From Lachnospiraceae bacterium (GTDB lineage Bacteria > Bacillota > Clostridia > Lachnospirales > Lachnospiraceae), in assembly GCA_022483465.1 (NCBI GenBank), contig JAKVNF010000004.1, positions 707,501-771,500 of the forward strand: 64,000 nt of DNA, in the 5' to 3' direction. A model generated the notes under the pieces. The model was not told where the DNA came from and searched no databases. It saw only the letters and a list, made by a program, of their open reading frames with translations. Each line of letters begins with the position of its first letter. The first letter of the stretch is position 1. Below, piece after piece: positions 1 to 10,027 of the stretch. A program made the position numbers and the translations under genes.

Positions 1-240
<240 letters not shown>

Positions 241-731
241 AATCAAATCACTTCGTGATTCGATTGGCACATCATACTGTGCACGATGTGCATCCTTTCT
301 TTTTAACAGACTGTTCAACCGGACTCGATCGAACGTTGTCGTTCTCTCGTAAGTTCCGTTTTACTGTCTGTTCTCATGAACCCCTCGCGGGATTCACAGA
401 ACATTTTGGAATGTTCTGAATTAAAACTTTGGTTCATTGCTGAACCTTAAGAATTGATTCAGGGTTGCATTTCTATTTGATTGTCAGATATTTGATTGAG
501 AAAGTCCGAAGCAGTGGTTTCGCACTGCCCGCGGTCTGCTGGGCAGATCGCTGATTGCTTTGCTCTTTTGGAGTGAAGCAACTTTGATATCTTATCACGG
601 CTTTGAGGTTCTGTCAACAAGTTTTTCAACTTATTTTTGAGATTCTCAATTCCGGAGCTGTCCTTTTCGGCAGCGGAATATAAAATATCACTTTGTCCTT
701 CCCTTTGCAAGTACTTTTTTCAGGGAAGAGC

Positions 732-820
732 GGAGAAAGCGGGATTTGAACCCGCGCGCCGGTATTAACCGACCTACACCCTTAGCAGGGGCGCCTCTTC
801 AGCCACTTGAGTATTTCTCC
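732..820 (-). tRNA. tRNA-Ser(GCT)
   Basis: Reverse complement GGAGAAATACTCAAGTGGCTGAAGAGGCGCCCCTGCTAAGGGTGTAGGTCGG...GCGGGTTCAAATCCCGCTTTCTCC; long variable arm, GGTTCAAATCC T-loop, anticodon loop CTGCTAA. Confidence 0.94.
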
Positions 821-910
821 AGAGTCTGATGACACGTTCCACCAAACGGTATACTGCGTCTCTCGTTTTTTTGCGAGCAATCAATAGTATACTGAAGTCT
901 GAAATTCTTG

Positions 911-1465
911 TCAATCGCAAGATGTAGTGCCTTCAGCCACCTTTTTGTATAGATCTGTCCCCTCGGCGTCCATGACGACGATGGCCGGGAAATCCTTCAC
1001 AGTCAGCTCACGGATGGCCTCGGTTCCCAGATCCTCATAGGCGATCACCTTCGCGCCCACGATGGAGTGGGAGAGCAGGGCTCCTGCGCCGCCGATGGCA
1101 GCAAAGTAGACCGCACCGTTGCGCACGATGGCATCCTTCACCGCCTGGGAGCGCTTTCCCTTGCCGATCATGCCGATCAAACCCAGGTCCAAAAGCTGCG
1201 GTGTGTACTTATCCATGCGGCTGGCTGTGGTGGGACCGGCGGAGCCGATGACGTGGCCCGGCTTTGCCGGGGTGGGTCCCATGTAGTAGATGATCTGGCC
1301 GCGGATATCAAAGGGAAGGGGCTTACCCTCCTGCAGGGCCTCTGCCATCCGCTTGTGTGCCGCATCCCGGGCGGTGTAGATCGTGCCCGTGATCCTGACC
1401 GTATCCCCAGCGTGAAGCGTGGCAATCACATCCTTCGTCAGCGGTGTCGTGATTTCGTGTTCCAT
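911..1465 (-). CDS. fumarate hydratase class I, C-terminal (beta) subunit
   Basis: MEHEITTPLTKDVIATLHAGDTVRITGTIYTARDAAHKR...GSAGPTTASRMDKYTPQLLDLGLIGMIGKGKR; typical Fe-S hydrolyase beta subunit; start placed at MEHEI rather than the longer ORF. Confidence 0.92.
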   Translation of the reverse strand: MEHEITTPLTKDVIATLHAGDTVRITGTIYTARDAAHKRMAEALQEGKPLPFDIRGQIIYYMGPTPAKPGHVIGSAGPTTASRMDKYTPQLLDLGLIGMIGKGKRSQAVKDAIVRNGAVYFAAIGGAGALLSHSIVGAKVIAYEDLGTEAIRELTVKDFPAIVVMDAEGTDLYKKVAEGTTSCD

Positions 1466-1535
1466 CTTCTCCCTCCCTGGCCAGCTGCGGCCACGGATTC
1501 CAAAGCCTCTTGCAAACCGGTTTCTTCCTGCTGCC

Positions 1536-2390
1536 TCAGAGCACCACCGTCTCGTGGCGGTTGACATGACAGCAGATGTTGATGCCCACCGGGAGTCCCG
1601 CGATGTGGGTCGGATAGGTCAGAATGCGCACGGAGAGCGCCGTGTTCACGCCGCCGAGTCCCGCAGGACCAAGGCCCGTGCGGTTGATCCGCTTCAGGAT
1701 CTCCTCCTCCAGCTTCCGGATATGGGGAAGGTCCGAGTGCTCGGAGGTATTCAGCGTCAGCGCCTGCTTTGCCATCTCCGCGCACTTCTCAAAGGTGCCG
1801 CCGATGCCGACGCCCACCACCATGGGCGGGCATGCATTGGGGCCGGCGTCCTTCACCGCCTGCACCACCGCATCGATCACGCCCTCCTCGCCGTCGGCGG
1901 GTTTTAACATGACCACGCGGCTCATGTTCTCACTGCCGAAGCCCTTGGGCGCCACAGTGATCTTCACCTTGTCTCCGGGCACCATGGACAGGTGCAGCAC
2001 CGCCGGGGTATTGTCCCCGGTGTTCTTTCGAAGGAGCGGGTCCGAGACCACGGACTTGCGCAGATACCCCTCGGTATAGCCCTGGCGCACGCCCTCGTTC
2101 ACGGCCTCATTCAGGTCGCCGCCCACGAAGTGCACGTCCTGGCCGATCTCCATGAACACCACGGCCATGCCGGTGTCCTGGCAGATCGGGATCTGCTCTT
2201 TTCCGGCGATCTCCAGGTTCTGCTCCAGCTGGGTCAGAACGCTCTTGCCCACCGGGGAGGTCTCCCGCGCCAGTGCCTCCTGCAGCCGGTCCTGCATGTC
2301 CTTAGCCAGCCCGCAGTTGGCCCGGATGCACATATCCCGGATGGCAGAAGTCACGCCAGCGACGTCAACGGATCGAATTTGGCTCTCCAT
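1536..2390 (-). CDS. fumarate hydratase class I, N-terminal (alpha) subunit
   Basis: MESQIRSVDVAGVTSAIRDMCIRANCGLAKDMQDRL...CQDTGMAVVFMEIGQDVHFVGG; adjacent to the beta subunit. Confidence 0.92.
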   Translation of the reverse strand: MESQIRSVDVAGVTSAIRDMCIRANCGLAKDMQDRLQEALARETSPVGKSVLTQLEQNLEIAGKEQIPICQDTGMAVVFMEIGQDVHFVGGDLNEAVNEGVRQGYTEGYLRKSVVSDPLLRKNTGDNTPAVLHLSMVPGDKVKITVAPKGFGSENMSRVVMLKPADGEEGVIDAVVQAVKDAGPNACPPMVVGVGIGGTFEKCAEMAKQALTLNTSEHSDLPHIRKLEEEILKRINRTGLGPAGLGGVNTALSVRILTYPTHIAGLPVGINICCHVNRHETVVL

Positions 2391-2406
2391 GTCTTCTCCT
2401 ATGTTC

Positions 2407-2835
2407 TCAGCTGTTGACCTTTGCAGCGACCTCGTCGAGCTCCGCATCGGACATCTTTCCCGGATTCCATAGGATGTGCTGTCCGTCGTTCTCATAGCGG
2501 GGAATCAGATGGATGTGGAAGTGCTTCACCGTCTGTCCTGCGGTCTCGCCGTTGTTCTGCACCACGTTGAGTCCGTCCGCATGGAGCTTCTCCACGAGCT
2601 TTGCGCCCATCTTCTTTGCGATTTTGGCCGCCTCCGCCACGTCCTCCTCGGGCATGGCAAACAGATCCGCATAGTGATTCTTCGGCAGGATCAGCGCATG
2701 GCCCTTCGTTGCCGGTCCCAGGTCCAGAATGACCCGAAAGCGCGCATCCTCATACAGTGTTCTCGAGGGAATCTCCCCATTTGCAATCTTGCAGAAAATG
2801 CAGTTCTCGTCTCTCATTGCGGTCTCCTTTCTCAC
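2407..2835 (-). CDS. HIT family (histidine triad) protein
   Basis: CIFCKIANGEIPSRTLYED... and HFHIHLIPRY histidine triad. Confidence 0.93.
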   Translation of the reverse strand: MRKETAMRDENCIFCKIANGEIPSRTLYEDARFRVILDLGPATKGHALILPKNHYADLFAMPEEDVAEAAKIAKKMGAKLVEKLHADGLNVVQNNGETAGQTVKHFHIHLIPRYENDGQHILWNPGKMSDAELDEVAAKVNS

Positions 2836-2861
2836 GCGGCGCGTACAATGTTATTGTAGCA

Positions 2862-4253
2862 TCACCGAAAGACAAAGGAAAGATTTCCGAGGCGGACCTG
2901 ATCATTGCGCTGCAGGGCCATGGACTCATTGGGCATCAGCCGCACCCCGTTCAGAAACGTGCCATAGCGGCTGCCGCAGTCGGTGAGGAGGTACTCCCCG
3001 TCCCGGTCCCGGCTGATGCGGGCGTGGATGCGCCCGATCGAGGGGTCCGGAAGGACCGCCCCCGCCAGGGCGGGGTCGCTCCCGATGGTGCAGGGAAGCG
3101 CGGAGGGCCGGACCGCATACATGGCCGCGCCCTCCACGCCGGCAAGGCAGGGCATGCCGGCCCCGGCCCCCGCGGGATCCCGGGCCCATTCCCGCCGCGC
3201 GCGGGCGCGGCCATCCTGCTGGGGATCGGACCAGGAAGAGGCGGCATACGCCGCCGGTGCCGGTGCGGGCGCCGGAACGACGGCCGGGGTCTCCTCCTCC
3301 CGCCGCACCTTTTGAAAGCTCAGCACCGTCCCGTAGGCGGCAATCACCACCGCGGCCACGAGAAAGCCCAAAAGCAATGCCCGCAGAATCAGCGCGATGC
3401 CGCTGGGAAGCGGCAGGTACAGGTTGGCAAGCTCCGTCCCGATCGCGCAAAGAAGGAGGGAGATGGCAACCACAAAGGTGCCGGCCATCTTCTTCCCGCG
3501 CCGGCTCTGCTTCTTTGCGGCGCGCTCCTGCTGCTGCGGCGAAGGCGCCGGGGCAGGTCCCGGGTCCTGGGAAGGGCCCTGCTGCCAGAAGGCGGGATCC
3601 GGCCCCGCCTGCTGCCCGGCAGGCACAGGCTCCGGTCCCCCGGCAAAGTACTCCGACCGGCCGGGGCGGGAGAAGGGCTCCTGCCCCGCCGCGGGCTCCG
3701 ACTCCGGCGCCGGTTCCCGGAGCAGGTCATCCAGCATCTCCTCCTTCAGGATGAAGTTTGGATTGTCGGAGAGGTCCTGCAGCCGGTAGAGCAAAAGCTC
3801 CAGGTTCTTCTCACCGGGGCGGATCTTCTTCTGCGCGTACAGGAGAAACCGCGCAAGCGTCTCCTGCCTTGTCTTTCCCGGGTTGTAGAGAAATAGGTAC
3901 TGCTTCCTGCCGTAGTCGTAGAAGATCAGCTCCGGCGAGAGGGCAAGGCCCGCAAAGTCCAGGAGGTACCTCGCCAGGACTTTCCCGGCCCCGGCGATGG
4001 CGTACAGAAGCTCCCGGAGCCTCTCCCGCTCCAGATCCCGGTCCTGGCAGAGCCGCGCCAGGGAGGAAAGTCCCGTGACGTCATAGACCAGGTACGCCTC
4101 CCCGTCGATCTCCCGCAGGCTGCAGGGCAGAAGCCCCGGAATCCGGTTGCAGCTGATCATCCGATACTGGTACCCGCTGGCACCTTCCGGATCCCCGCAC
4201 CGGACCACCAGATTGTTTTTGGTTGCATCGTTGTAATAGCTGATCTCCATCAC
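2862..4253 (-). CDS. DUF6382-like N-terminus plus C-terminal FHA domain protein, Tad-locus associated
   Basis: C-terminus IGSDPALAGAVLPDPSIGRIHARISRDRDGEYLLTDCGSRYGTFLNGVRL is an FHA signature; central Pro-rich linker and two TM segments. Confidence 0.8.
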   Translation of the reverse strand: MMEISYYNDATKNNLVVRCGDPEGASGYQYRMISCNRIPGLLPCSLREIDGEAYLVYDVTGLSSLARLCQDRDLERERLRELLYAIAGAGKVLARYLLDFAGLALSPELIFYDYGRKQYLFLYNPGKTRQETLARFLLYAQKKIRPGEKNLELLLYRLQDLSDNPNFILKEEMLDDLLREPAPESEPAAGQEPFSRPGRSEYFAGGPEPVPAGQQAGPDPAFWQQGPSQDPGPAPAPSPQQQERAAKKQSRRGKKMAGTFVVAISLLLCAIGTELANLYLPLPSGIALILRALLLGFLVAAVVIAAYGTVLSFQKVRREEETPAVVPAPAPAPAAYAASSWSDPQQDGRARARREWARDPAGAGAGMPCLAGVEGAAMYAVRPSALPCTIGSDPALAGAVLPDPSIGRIHARISRDRDGEYLLTDCGSRYGTFLNGVRLMPNESMALQRNDQVRLGNLSFVFR

Positions 4254-4720
4254 GCGTCCTCATCCCCATCCCTGCTGCCAGGGTTTTTCATCTGATCTTC
4301 GATCCACCTCGTTCTCCAGAGAAGAAGGGGCGCATCCTGCCGCCTGGCCTCCACCGCTTCCTCCACCCGAAAGATCCGGTTGGAGACCGGAAGAAGGCCG
4401 GCAAGGCGCTCCCCCGCCCCGGCGTCGGCAGACCCCCATGCCCGGATACACCCGTCCTCACTGCTGGCTTCGACCTGCATTCCCCGGCAGCCCGGGTATG
4501 CGGCCCCAAGCGCCTTAGCGGTGATCTTTTCTGCCGCATCCTCCTCTCCCTTTTGTTCCGCCGCCTCAAAGGCAAGCACCGAGAGCTCCTGCGCAAGCCG
4601 GCACCGATCGTACAAAAAGAAGGCGGAAAACCATAGGCACAAAAGGATCGGAAGAATAATAACGGAGAGAAGGGAGGCCTCCACCGTGAGAAAGGCGCCG
4701 CAGGGCTCTCCGCGCCTCAT
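4250..4720 (-). CDS. TadE-like pseudopilin
   Basis: MRRGEPCGAFLTVEASLLSVIILPILLCLWFSAFFLYDRC: G|AFLTVE prepilin-like motif then hydrophobic helix. Confidence 0.7.
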   Translation of the reverse strand: MRRGEPCGAFLTVEASLLSVIILPILLCLWFSAFFLYDRCRLAQELSVLAFEAAEQKGEEDAAEKITAKALGAAYPGCRGMQVEASSEDGCIRAWGSADAGAGERLAGLLPVSNRIFRVEEAVEARRQDAPLLLWRTRWIEDQMKNPGSRDGDEDA

Positions 4721-5166
4721 CGGGGGAGCCCTCCGCAGGCAAGGAGCACCGCAGCCGCCGCACCGGCAAAGGGGAGGAAGGGGAGCTTTGTGCCTGTCTT
4801 CACCCGGCCCGCCGCAAGGAGAACGCCGGAGAACGCCGCAGAGAACAAAAGAGCAAGGCATAGAAGCAGCAGCATCCCCGTGCCATCCCGCACCATGAGC
4901 CCCAGAAGCAGGAAGAAGATCCCATCCCCAAAGCCGATCTTCTGCCCCGTCGCCGCGGCGCAGAGAAGGAGAAACACGCCGGGCATCAGGGCGTAAACAA
5001 GGGCTGGGAGTCCCGCCGCGCCGGGCGGATCCAAAATAAACAGAAGGCCCGCCCCCGCCCCGCCAAGGGCAAAGTACCAGCGCGGGATACTCTTTTTCCG
5101 AAGATCCCGCACGCAGCAGGGGATCACAAAGGCCGCCTCGGCAGCAAGTTTCCAGATGTCTTCCAT
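4717..5166 (-). CDS. A24 prepilin peptidase (CpaA/TadV-like), second copy in locus
   Basis: CVRDLRKKSIP and GFGDG supply the two Asp motifs; polytopic membrane protein. Confidence 0.75.
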   Translation of the reverse strand: MEDIWKLAAEAAFVIPCCVRDLRKKSIPRWYFALGGAGAGLLFILDPPGAAGLPALVYALMPGVFLLLCAAATGQKIGFGDGIFFLLLGLMVRDGTGMLLLLCLALLFSAAFSGVLLAAGRVKTGTKLPFLPFAGAAAAVLLACGGLPR

Positions 5167-5167
5167 A

Positions 5168-6076
5168 TCAGCCTCCTCCGCATTTTGAACAGGCGCGGTA
5201 GCCGTGCTCCAGCGCCCAGGAAAGGGTCACCGCATTGGCCGTCCGCTTCAGGGACGGGCAGTCCATCCGGCAGTGGTACCGGTTTCCGGTCCGCGTCACG
5301 AACAGGATCCCGGATCGGGTGGGATGGCACACCTCGCAGGGGTAGTAGCGGCCGCCCCCGCTGTTTCTCGCCTCCCCCAGGCGGGAGGCCGAAATCTGCT
5401 GCACCGAGGGCGCCAGGTAGGTGCAGTTTCGGTCCCGGTGGTAGACCTCCCCGGTGGGGGTCACGTAGACAACCGCGTCCTTAGCATCCCCGATGCCCTC
5501 CGGCGCCCTCTCGTATCCGGTCCAGAGGTGGCAGTACACCACGGTCTGGGCCGAAATTCTGGATGGGGCAATCAGGGGGACAAAGGGCCGGAACTGGTAG
5601 TCCGCGGCAAGAAGGACCGTGCCCCGGGCCAGGTCGTACTCCGACTGCAGGTAAGAGATGCCGCCGGTACCGCCCGCCACCGCGTGGACGGCCTGCAGCT
5701 TTGGGGCGACGGCATTGCGCACAAACCCTTCAGAAAAGAGCGCCCCGCCCGCGGCCCCGGTGGGAAGGGAGAGGTCCCCCTCTTCTCCTGTCAGCGCCCC
5801 AGCGGCCTCCTCGGCCAAAAAGGCGTAGGAGGCGGTCTCTTGCCCCGCATCGTGCAGGGCGAGCAGCATGCTGCTCTGGAAGCGCACCATCTCGAAGAGC
5901 CAGAGCACGTTGGTGCAAAAGAACAAAAACAGCGGAAGCACGATGGCTGCCTCCACCGTCAGCGAAGCCGAAAACAACAGGGGAGCCGGTGCGGCGTTCG
6001 GGCGCCTGCCCCGGAAGTGACATGTCTGAAATTGACTGCGTCCCGTCTTCCTCACCCGCTTCCCTGTGTTGATCAG
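5168..6076 (-). CDS. TadE/TadG-like protein with C-terminal tandem Cys/His motif repeats
   Basis: SASLTVEAAIVLPLFLFF pseudopilin helix; C-terminus has two TG-x-x-YH-x3-C...C-x2-C repeats (TGEVYHRDRNCTYL...YYPCEVC and TGNRYHCRMDCPSL...YRACSKC). Start tentatively a TTG at 6076. Confidence 0.65.
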   Translation of the reverse strand: MINTGKRVRKTGRSQFQTCHFRGRRPNAAPAPLLFSASLTVEAAIVLPLFLFFCTNVLWLFEMVRFQSSMLLALHDAGQETASYAFLAEEAAGALTGEEGDLSLPTGAAGGALFSEGFVRNAVAPKLQAVHAVAGGTGGISYLQSEYDLARGTVLLAADYQFRPFVPLIAPSRISAQTVVYCHLWTGYERAPEGIGDAKDAVVYVTPTGEVYHRDRNCTYLAPSVQQISASRLGEARNSGGGRYYPCEVCHPTRSGILFVTRTGNRYHCRMDCPSLKRTANAVTLSWALEHGYRACSKCGGG

Positions 6077-7563
6077 TGGTAGGAGGCCTCTTTCTCCACC
6101 GCAAAGCGGTCTCCGAAGCCTCCGGTGTACGATGCCCGGACCCAAAAGGCGTCCAGGCACCAGTCGATGCGAAAGTGCGCATTCCCGCAGGTCTCCCTGA
6201 TATCCGCCTCGCAGACATCGAGAAACCGGCTGGTCTTGATGTCCTCCGGCAGGAAAAAGAGAAAAATCTGCAGGTAGTCCCCGTAGGAGAGGCCCTCTCC
6301 CGCATCGTCATCCCCCGCGACGGATGCGGGGCGCAGAATGTCCGAGACATCGGTGGACCAGTCCGCATCGGTCTTGATGAGGGGTACCCTTCCCCCGGAA
6401 AGCAGCGTGTTCACGTCCCGCACGCTCTCCACGTAGCTCCAGGCCAGGAGAATCGCCGCGGTGAACACCTCCGTCAGGGCGGGATGGGCGATCACCGCAG
6501 CAAGGGCCAGGGCGTACTCCCTGGCGGCCGCCTTTCGCGCCGCGTTCCCCGCAAGGAACATCCCGTTGCAGACGGTGCGCACGGCAAGGAGCTCTTTTGC
6601 CATGGCGGTCAGGTTGTCCCGATCGCTCCCCTTCCCAAAGAGGAGGTACTCGAGCTCATATAAGAGGGCGCTCCCCTCCTTCTCCCCGCCAAAAAAGCCG
6701 CACTTCTCAAAAAGATACCGGTCAAAGAGCACCGCATCCAGCGCTCCGTCATCCCGCACGTTTTTTGGGATCAGCCCGCTCCCCGCATGAAGAGTCCTGT
6801 GTGAGGGAAGGTCTGAGAGGGAGAGCGCAGCATCGGAGACCGCAGCGCCCTTCGGCAGCACCTGGTCCAGGACAGGCCCCGCCCGGAAATCATCCACCGC
6901 TTTGGCGGGATCTTCCTCCCCGACGTCCTGCAGGTCCTCCCCGGCGTCAGCAAGGTCCTCCTCTTTTTGCCGGATGGCATCCAGGTTGTCCCTCCGGTCC
7001 TGCTCCCAGCTGCTCTCCTGCCCCGTTTTGTCTGTCTCCGAAAAAGAAAGCGGGATGGAGAGCCCCTTCCAGGCATCCAGGAGGGAGGTCAGTTTCCCTG
7101 CTGCCGCCCCGGCGGGATCGACCTTCATGTAGGAGGCGATCTCCTGCCGGACGGGAAGCCCTCCCGCATCCGCCGCATACCGGGTTGAGAGGAGTTCCGG
7201 CACCTCGGCCGAAAGGGCCGTAAAGCTCTGCACCGGGGCAAGTCCCGAGAGGTCCCGGGGCGCCAGGTTTTTCTGCTGGTAGGACAAAAGGTGCGCTGTC
7301 ACGGCCTCCTCGGAGGGGCTTTCCGTCTGGTAGCTGCAGTCGACAAAGAGCAGGGCATACCGGTCAAACAGCGCCTTGTTGTACTCCGCAAGAACCGAGT
7401 CGCAGGAAAGATCCGTGACGAGCTCCGCCTGCTCCCGAACAAGGCCCTTTCTCGCCCCTGCAAAGAGGGCAAAGAACAGGGAGAGGCACAGAGCAAGAAT
7501 CAGGGAGAGGGCCACCGTGAGGAACGCGTTCTCGGCGCCGGGCTCATCCTCCCAGCACTTCAT
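6073..7563 (-). CDS. DUF5702-like Tad-associated envelope protein
   Basis: MKCWEDEPGAENAFLTVALSLILALCLSLFFALFAGARKG N-terminal TM; gene position in Tad locus. Confidence 0.6.
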   Translation of the reverse strand: MKCWEDEPGAENAFLTVALSLILALCLSLFFALFAGARKGLVREQAELVTDLSCDSVLAEYNKALFDRYALLFVDCSYQTESPSEEAVTAHLLSYQQKNLAPRDLSGLAPVQSFTALSAEVPELLSTRYAADAGGLPVRQEIASYMKVDPAGAAAGKLTSLLDAWKGLSIPLSFSETDKTGQESSWEQDRRDNLDAIRQKEEDLADAGEDLQDVGEEDPAKAVDDFRAGPVLDQVLPKGAAVSDAALSLSDLPSHRTLHAGSGLIPKNVRDDGALDAVLFDRYLFEKCGFFGGEKEGSALLYELEYLLFGKGSDRDNLTAMAKELLAVRTVCNGMFLAGNAARKAAAREYALALAAVIAHPALTEVFTAAILLAWSYVESVRDVNTLLSGGRVPLIKTDADWSTDVSDILRPASVAGDDDAGEGLSYGDYLQIFLFFLPEDIKTSRFLDVCEADIRETCGNAHFRIDWCLDAFWVRASYTGGFGDRFAVEKEASYH

Positions 7564-7735
7564 CGCTCTCCGAGGTGATGGAGTCAAAGATGTTCTCCAC
7601 CAGAGCCGTGATTTGCTTCTTGAATATCAAGATGAGTCCAATAATGACAAAAAGCAGTAATATGACTTCTACCGTGCCTATTCCTTGTTCCTCTGCCCAA
7701 AAATTTCGGAACGTTTTCCTGCTCGGTTCTCTCAT
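7544..7735 (-). CDS. Flp-type IVb pilin
   Basis: MREPSRKTFRNFWAEEQGIGTVEVILLLFVIIGLILIFKKQITALVENIF: QG|IGTVE cleavage motif followed by hydrophobic segment. Confidence 0.88.
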   Translation of the reverse strand: MREPSRKTFRNFWAEEQGIGTVEVILLLFVIIGLILIFKKQITALVENIFDSITSESDEVLGG

Positions 7736-7759
7736 GACCGTCTCCTCTCCTTGGCTTTC

Positions 7760-9211
7760 TCAGAATGCAAATCCCAGGTAGGCCGGGACCGTGATCATCA
7801 CCATCACGACCACCAGCATCAGAATCATCGGCACAAGGAGTTTCGTGCCAGCTTCCTCTCCCAGTTTCCGCGCCGTGTCCTTCCGCTGTGCCATAGCTGT
7901 ATCTGCCTCTTCCTGAAGGCGCTGCAAAAGCTCCGCATTTCCCTTTCGGAGATTCTGCACAAGTAGTGAGCAGAGGCGGGTATAGCATCGCAACCCGCAT
8001 CGGCTTCCAAACTTGCTGTACGCGGCACCCTCCGGCACGCCGTTTTCAAGTTCGCGGCATAAGACAAGAACTTCCTCGTAGACATATTGCTTTTCTCCTC
8101 CCTTGTTCCGCTTGTCCAGGTAGTCGTCCCCGATCCTGCGGAATACATTTCGCACTGCCATCCCCGTCCCGAGAAACAGGGCGAGCTTTGTCACCAGCTG
8201 GGGATAATCCCGGGCAAGCTCCTGCTCCCTGCGCCGGACCTTCCCCGCAAGGTCCCGGTTTCCCCCGGCATAGACCAGCACCGCTGCCGCCGCACAGAGA
8301 AGAAAGACCGAGAGACTCTCATCGGAGAGGACCTGCTGCCAAGAAAGCGCTGTCCCTTCCGCCTTCTCGGGAAGGACCACCTTCCCGCTGCTTCGACTCT
8401 CCTCCTCCGCCTCCTTTGCCGCCTGCTCCACGCTCTTTTGAAAGGCCTGCTCTTTTTCCAGCTCCTCCGGGAGCAGAACCACCGGGAAGCGCTCCTCCCA
8501 GTGCCTGCCGTCCAGCGACAGTGCCGCGGTGAGCACCAGGGATTCGCTCCCGTCCTGGGGGATGTCCTCTGCATGGACCGTCCCGTCGGTGTCGAGGTGG
8601 GCGTAGCTGGTGGCACTCCAGGTGATCCGGAAGGGATATCCCTCCACCTTCCGCACCAGGTTCAGGTTGTGCCGCACGTGCAGAAGGTCCGGGTTGTCCC
8701 CCGCGATGCGCTTCCGAAGCTTTGGCGCGAGCTCCTGTTCCAGCGCATCCGCCTGCTCTTTCGTGTACGTCTTTGCGTGCACGGTGAGATCAAAGGCCTC
8801 CCCGGAAGGTATCGCCTTGAGCGTCACCTCTTTGGCATCGCCCCCGTAGCCGTCCCTTGCAATTTCCCGGCCTTCAAGATCCGCGCTTCCTGCCGTCCCA
8901 GCAAAGACGAGGATCGCCAGAAGGTCCGCGAGAAACAGAACAAGGAGGGCATTTGCAAGTTGATCGATGCAGAGGTTCTCCGCATCCTGCTGCGAGCTGG
9001 CGGGGTCCAGGAGCCAAAGCTCCTGCCGGACCCGCTCCTGCCTTCGCAGCTGTCCGGGAAGCAGGCGACGGAGGCGTTTTGCCGCCTTCCGAAAGGGAAG
9101 GGCCAGAAGCCCTGCATTTTCCCGCGCCACCGGTTCCCGGGCGCTGCCAAGTAAAAGCAGCAGCATTGCCCCGGCCAGGGCAAGATAGAAATAGAGCCGT
9201 TCCCGCTGCAT
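7760..9211 (-). CDS. Tad secretion-system F protein (TadC-like) with a large extracytoplasmic insertion
   Basis: C-terminal KDTARKLGEEAGTKLLVPMILMLVVVMVMITVPAYLGF typical of TadC; about 200 aa between the early TM segments and the T2SSF-like region. Confidence 0.75.
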   Translation of the reverse strand: MQRERLYFYLALAGAMLLLLLGSAREPVARENAGLLALPFRKAAKRLRRLLPGQLRRQERVRQELWLLDPASSQQDAENLCIDQLANALLVLFLADLLAILVFAGTAGSADLEGREIARDGYGGDAKEVTLKAIPSGEAFDLTVHAKTYTKEQADALEQELAPKLRKRIAGDNPDLLHVRHNLNLVRKVEGYPFRITWSATSYAHLDTDGTVHAEDIPQDGSESLVLTAALSLDGRHWEERFPVVLLPEELEKEQAFQKSVEQAAKEAEEESRSSGKVVLPEKAEGTALSWQQVLSDESLSVFLLCAAAAVLVYAGGNRDLAGKVRRREQELARDYPQLVTKLALFLGTGMAVRNVFRRIGDDYLDKRNKGGEKQYVYEEVLVLCRELENGVPEGAAYSKFGSRCGLRCYTRLCSLLVQNLRKGNAELLQRLQEEADTAMAQRKDTARKLGEEAGTKLLVPMILMLVVVMVMITVPAYLGFAF

Positions 9212-9223
9212 GACAGGGCCTCC

Positions 9224-10027
9224 TCAAACCCGAATGTCGGATAAATGCTCCGAGAGCACCAGCGCCGCCAGGTACAGGACAAGACAGACACTGCTGACCC
9301 CGATTCCCTTCGCCGTCTGAAAGAGGGGGTCGAAAAACCCCGGGGAGGTGAGGGAGAGGTAGCCGGACAGGAGGATGGGCACCAGGTTCATGATCCCCGT
9401 CTCCATCCGCTTGTCCGCCAGCAGGATCTGGATCTCATTTTCCGTTCCGATCTTCTCCTGGATCAGGCGGATCGTCCGCTCCAGGATGGCGGGAAGGTTC
9501 CCGCCGCTTCGCTTTGCCGCGGCAAACACCTGGGCAAATTCCAGAATCTCCTCGGCACCGGACCGCTCCGCAAAGGCCAAGAGGAGCTGCTCCAGGGGGA
9601 TGTGATTGGCGACCCCGGTGTTGATCCGCAACAGTTCCCCGCAGATGGCACTGTCCTCCCCAAAGAGAAAGACCATGTCCTGCCAGGACTCCCGGAAGGC
9701 ATTCTCCGCGGCGTACCCGGCGCGAAGCCCCGTGAGAAGGCTCCCAAGAAGCTCCTGAAACTGCAGAAGGAGGGTCCGCTCCTGCTTGCGCTTTCTGCGC
9801 CTTCTGGCCCTTCTGTACACCGGCAGGGCCAGGGGGAGCAGGAGAAAAAAGGCGGGGAGCCTTCGGTAAAAGGTCCAGGCGAGCACCGCCGGGGCCAGAA
9901 GGCTCTCCAAGAGGCAGGCCAGGTCAGGGCGGGGAAGGGCTTTTCGCTTCCGGGATGCCTGCAGCTGCAAGTTTTTGCGTCTTCTGCAGGATTCCCGTCT
10001 TTTCCCAGCTTCCCTGAATGATGCCAT
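9224..10027 (-). CDS. Tad secretion-system F protein (TadB-like)
   Basis: LLLQFQELLGSLLTGLRAGYAAENAFRES...FAQVFAAAKRSGGNLPAILERT; T2SSF signature. Start uncertain. Confidence 0.82.
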   Translation of the reverse strand: MASFREAGKRRESCRRRKNLQLQASRKRKALPRPDLACLLESLLAPAVLAWTFYRRLPAFFLLLPLALPVYRRARRRRKRKQERTLLLQFQELLGSLLTGLRAGYAAENAFRESWQDMVFLFGEDSAICGELLRINTGVANHIPLEQLLLAFAERSGAEEILEFAQVFAAAKRSGGNLPAILERTIRLIQEKIGTENEIQILLADKRMETGIMNLVPILLSGYLSLTSPGFFDPLFQTAKGIGVSSVCLVLYLAALVLSEHLSDIRV

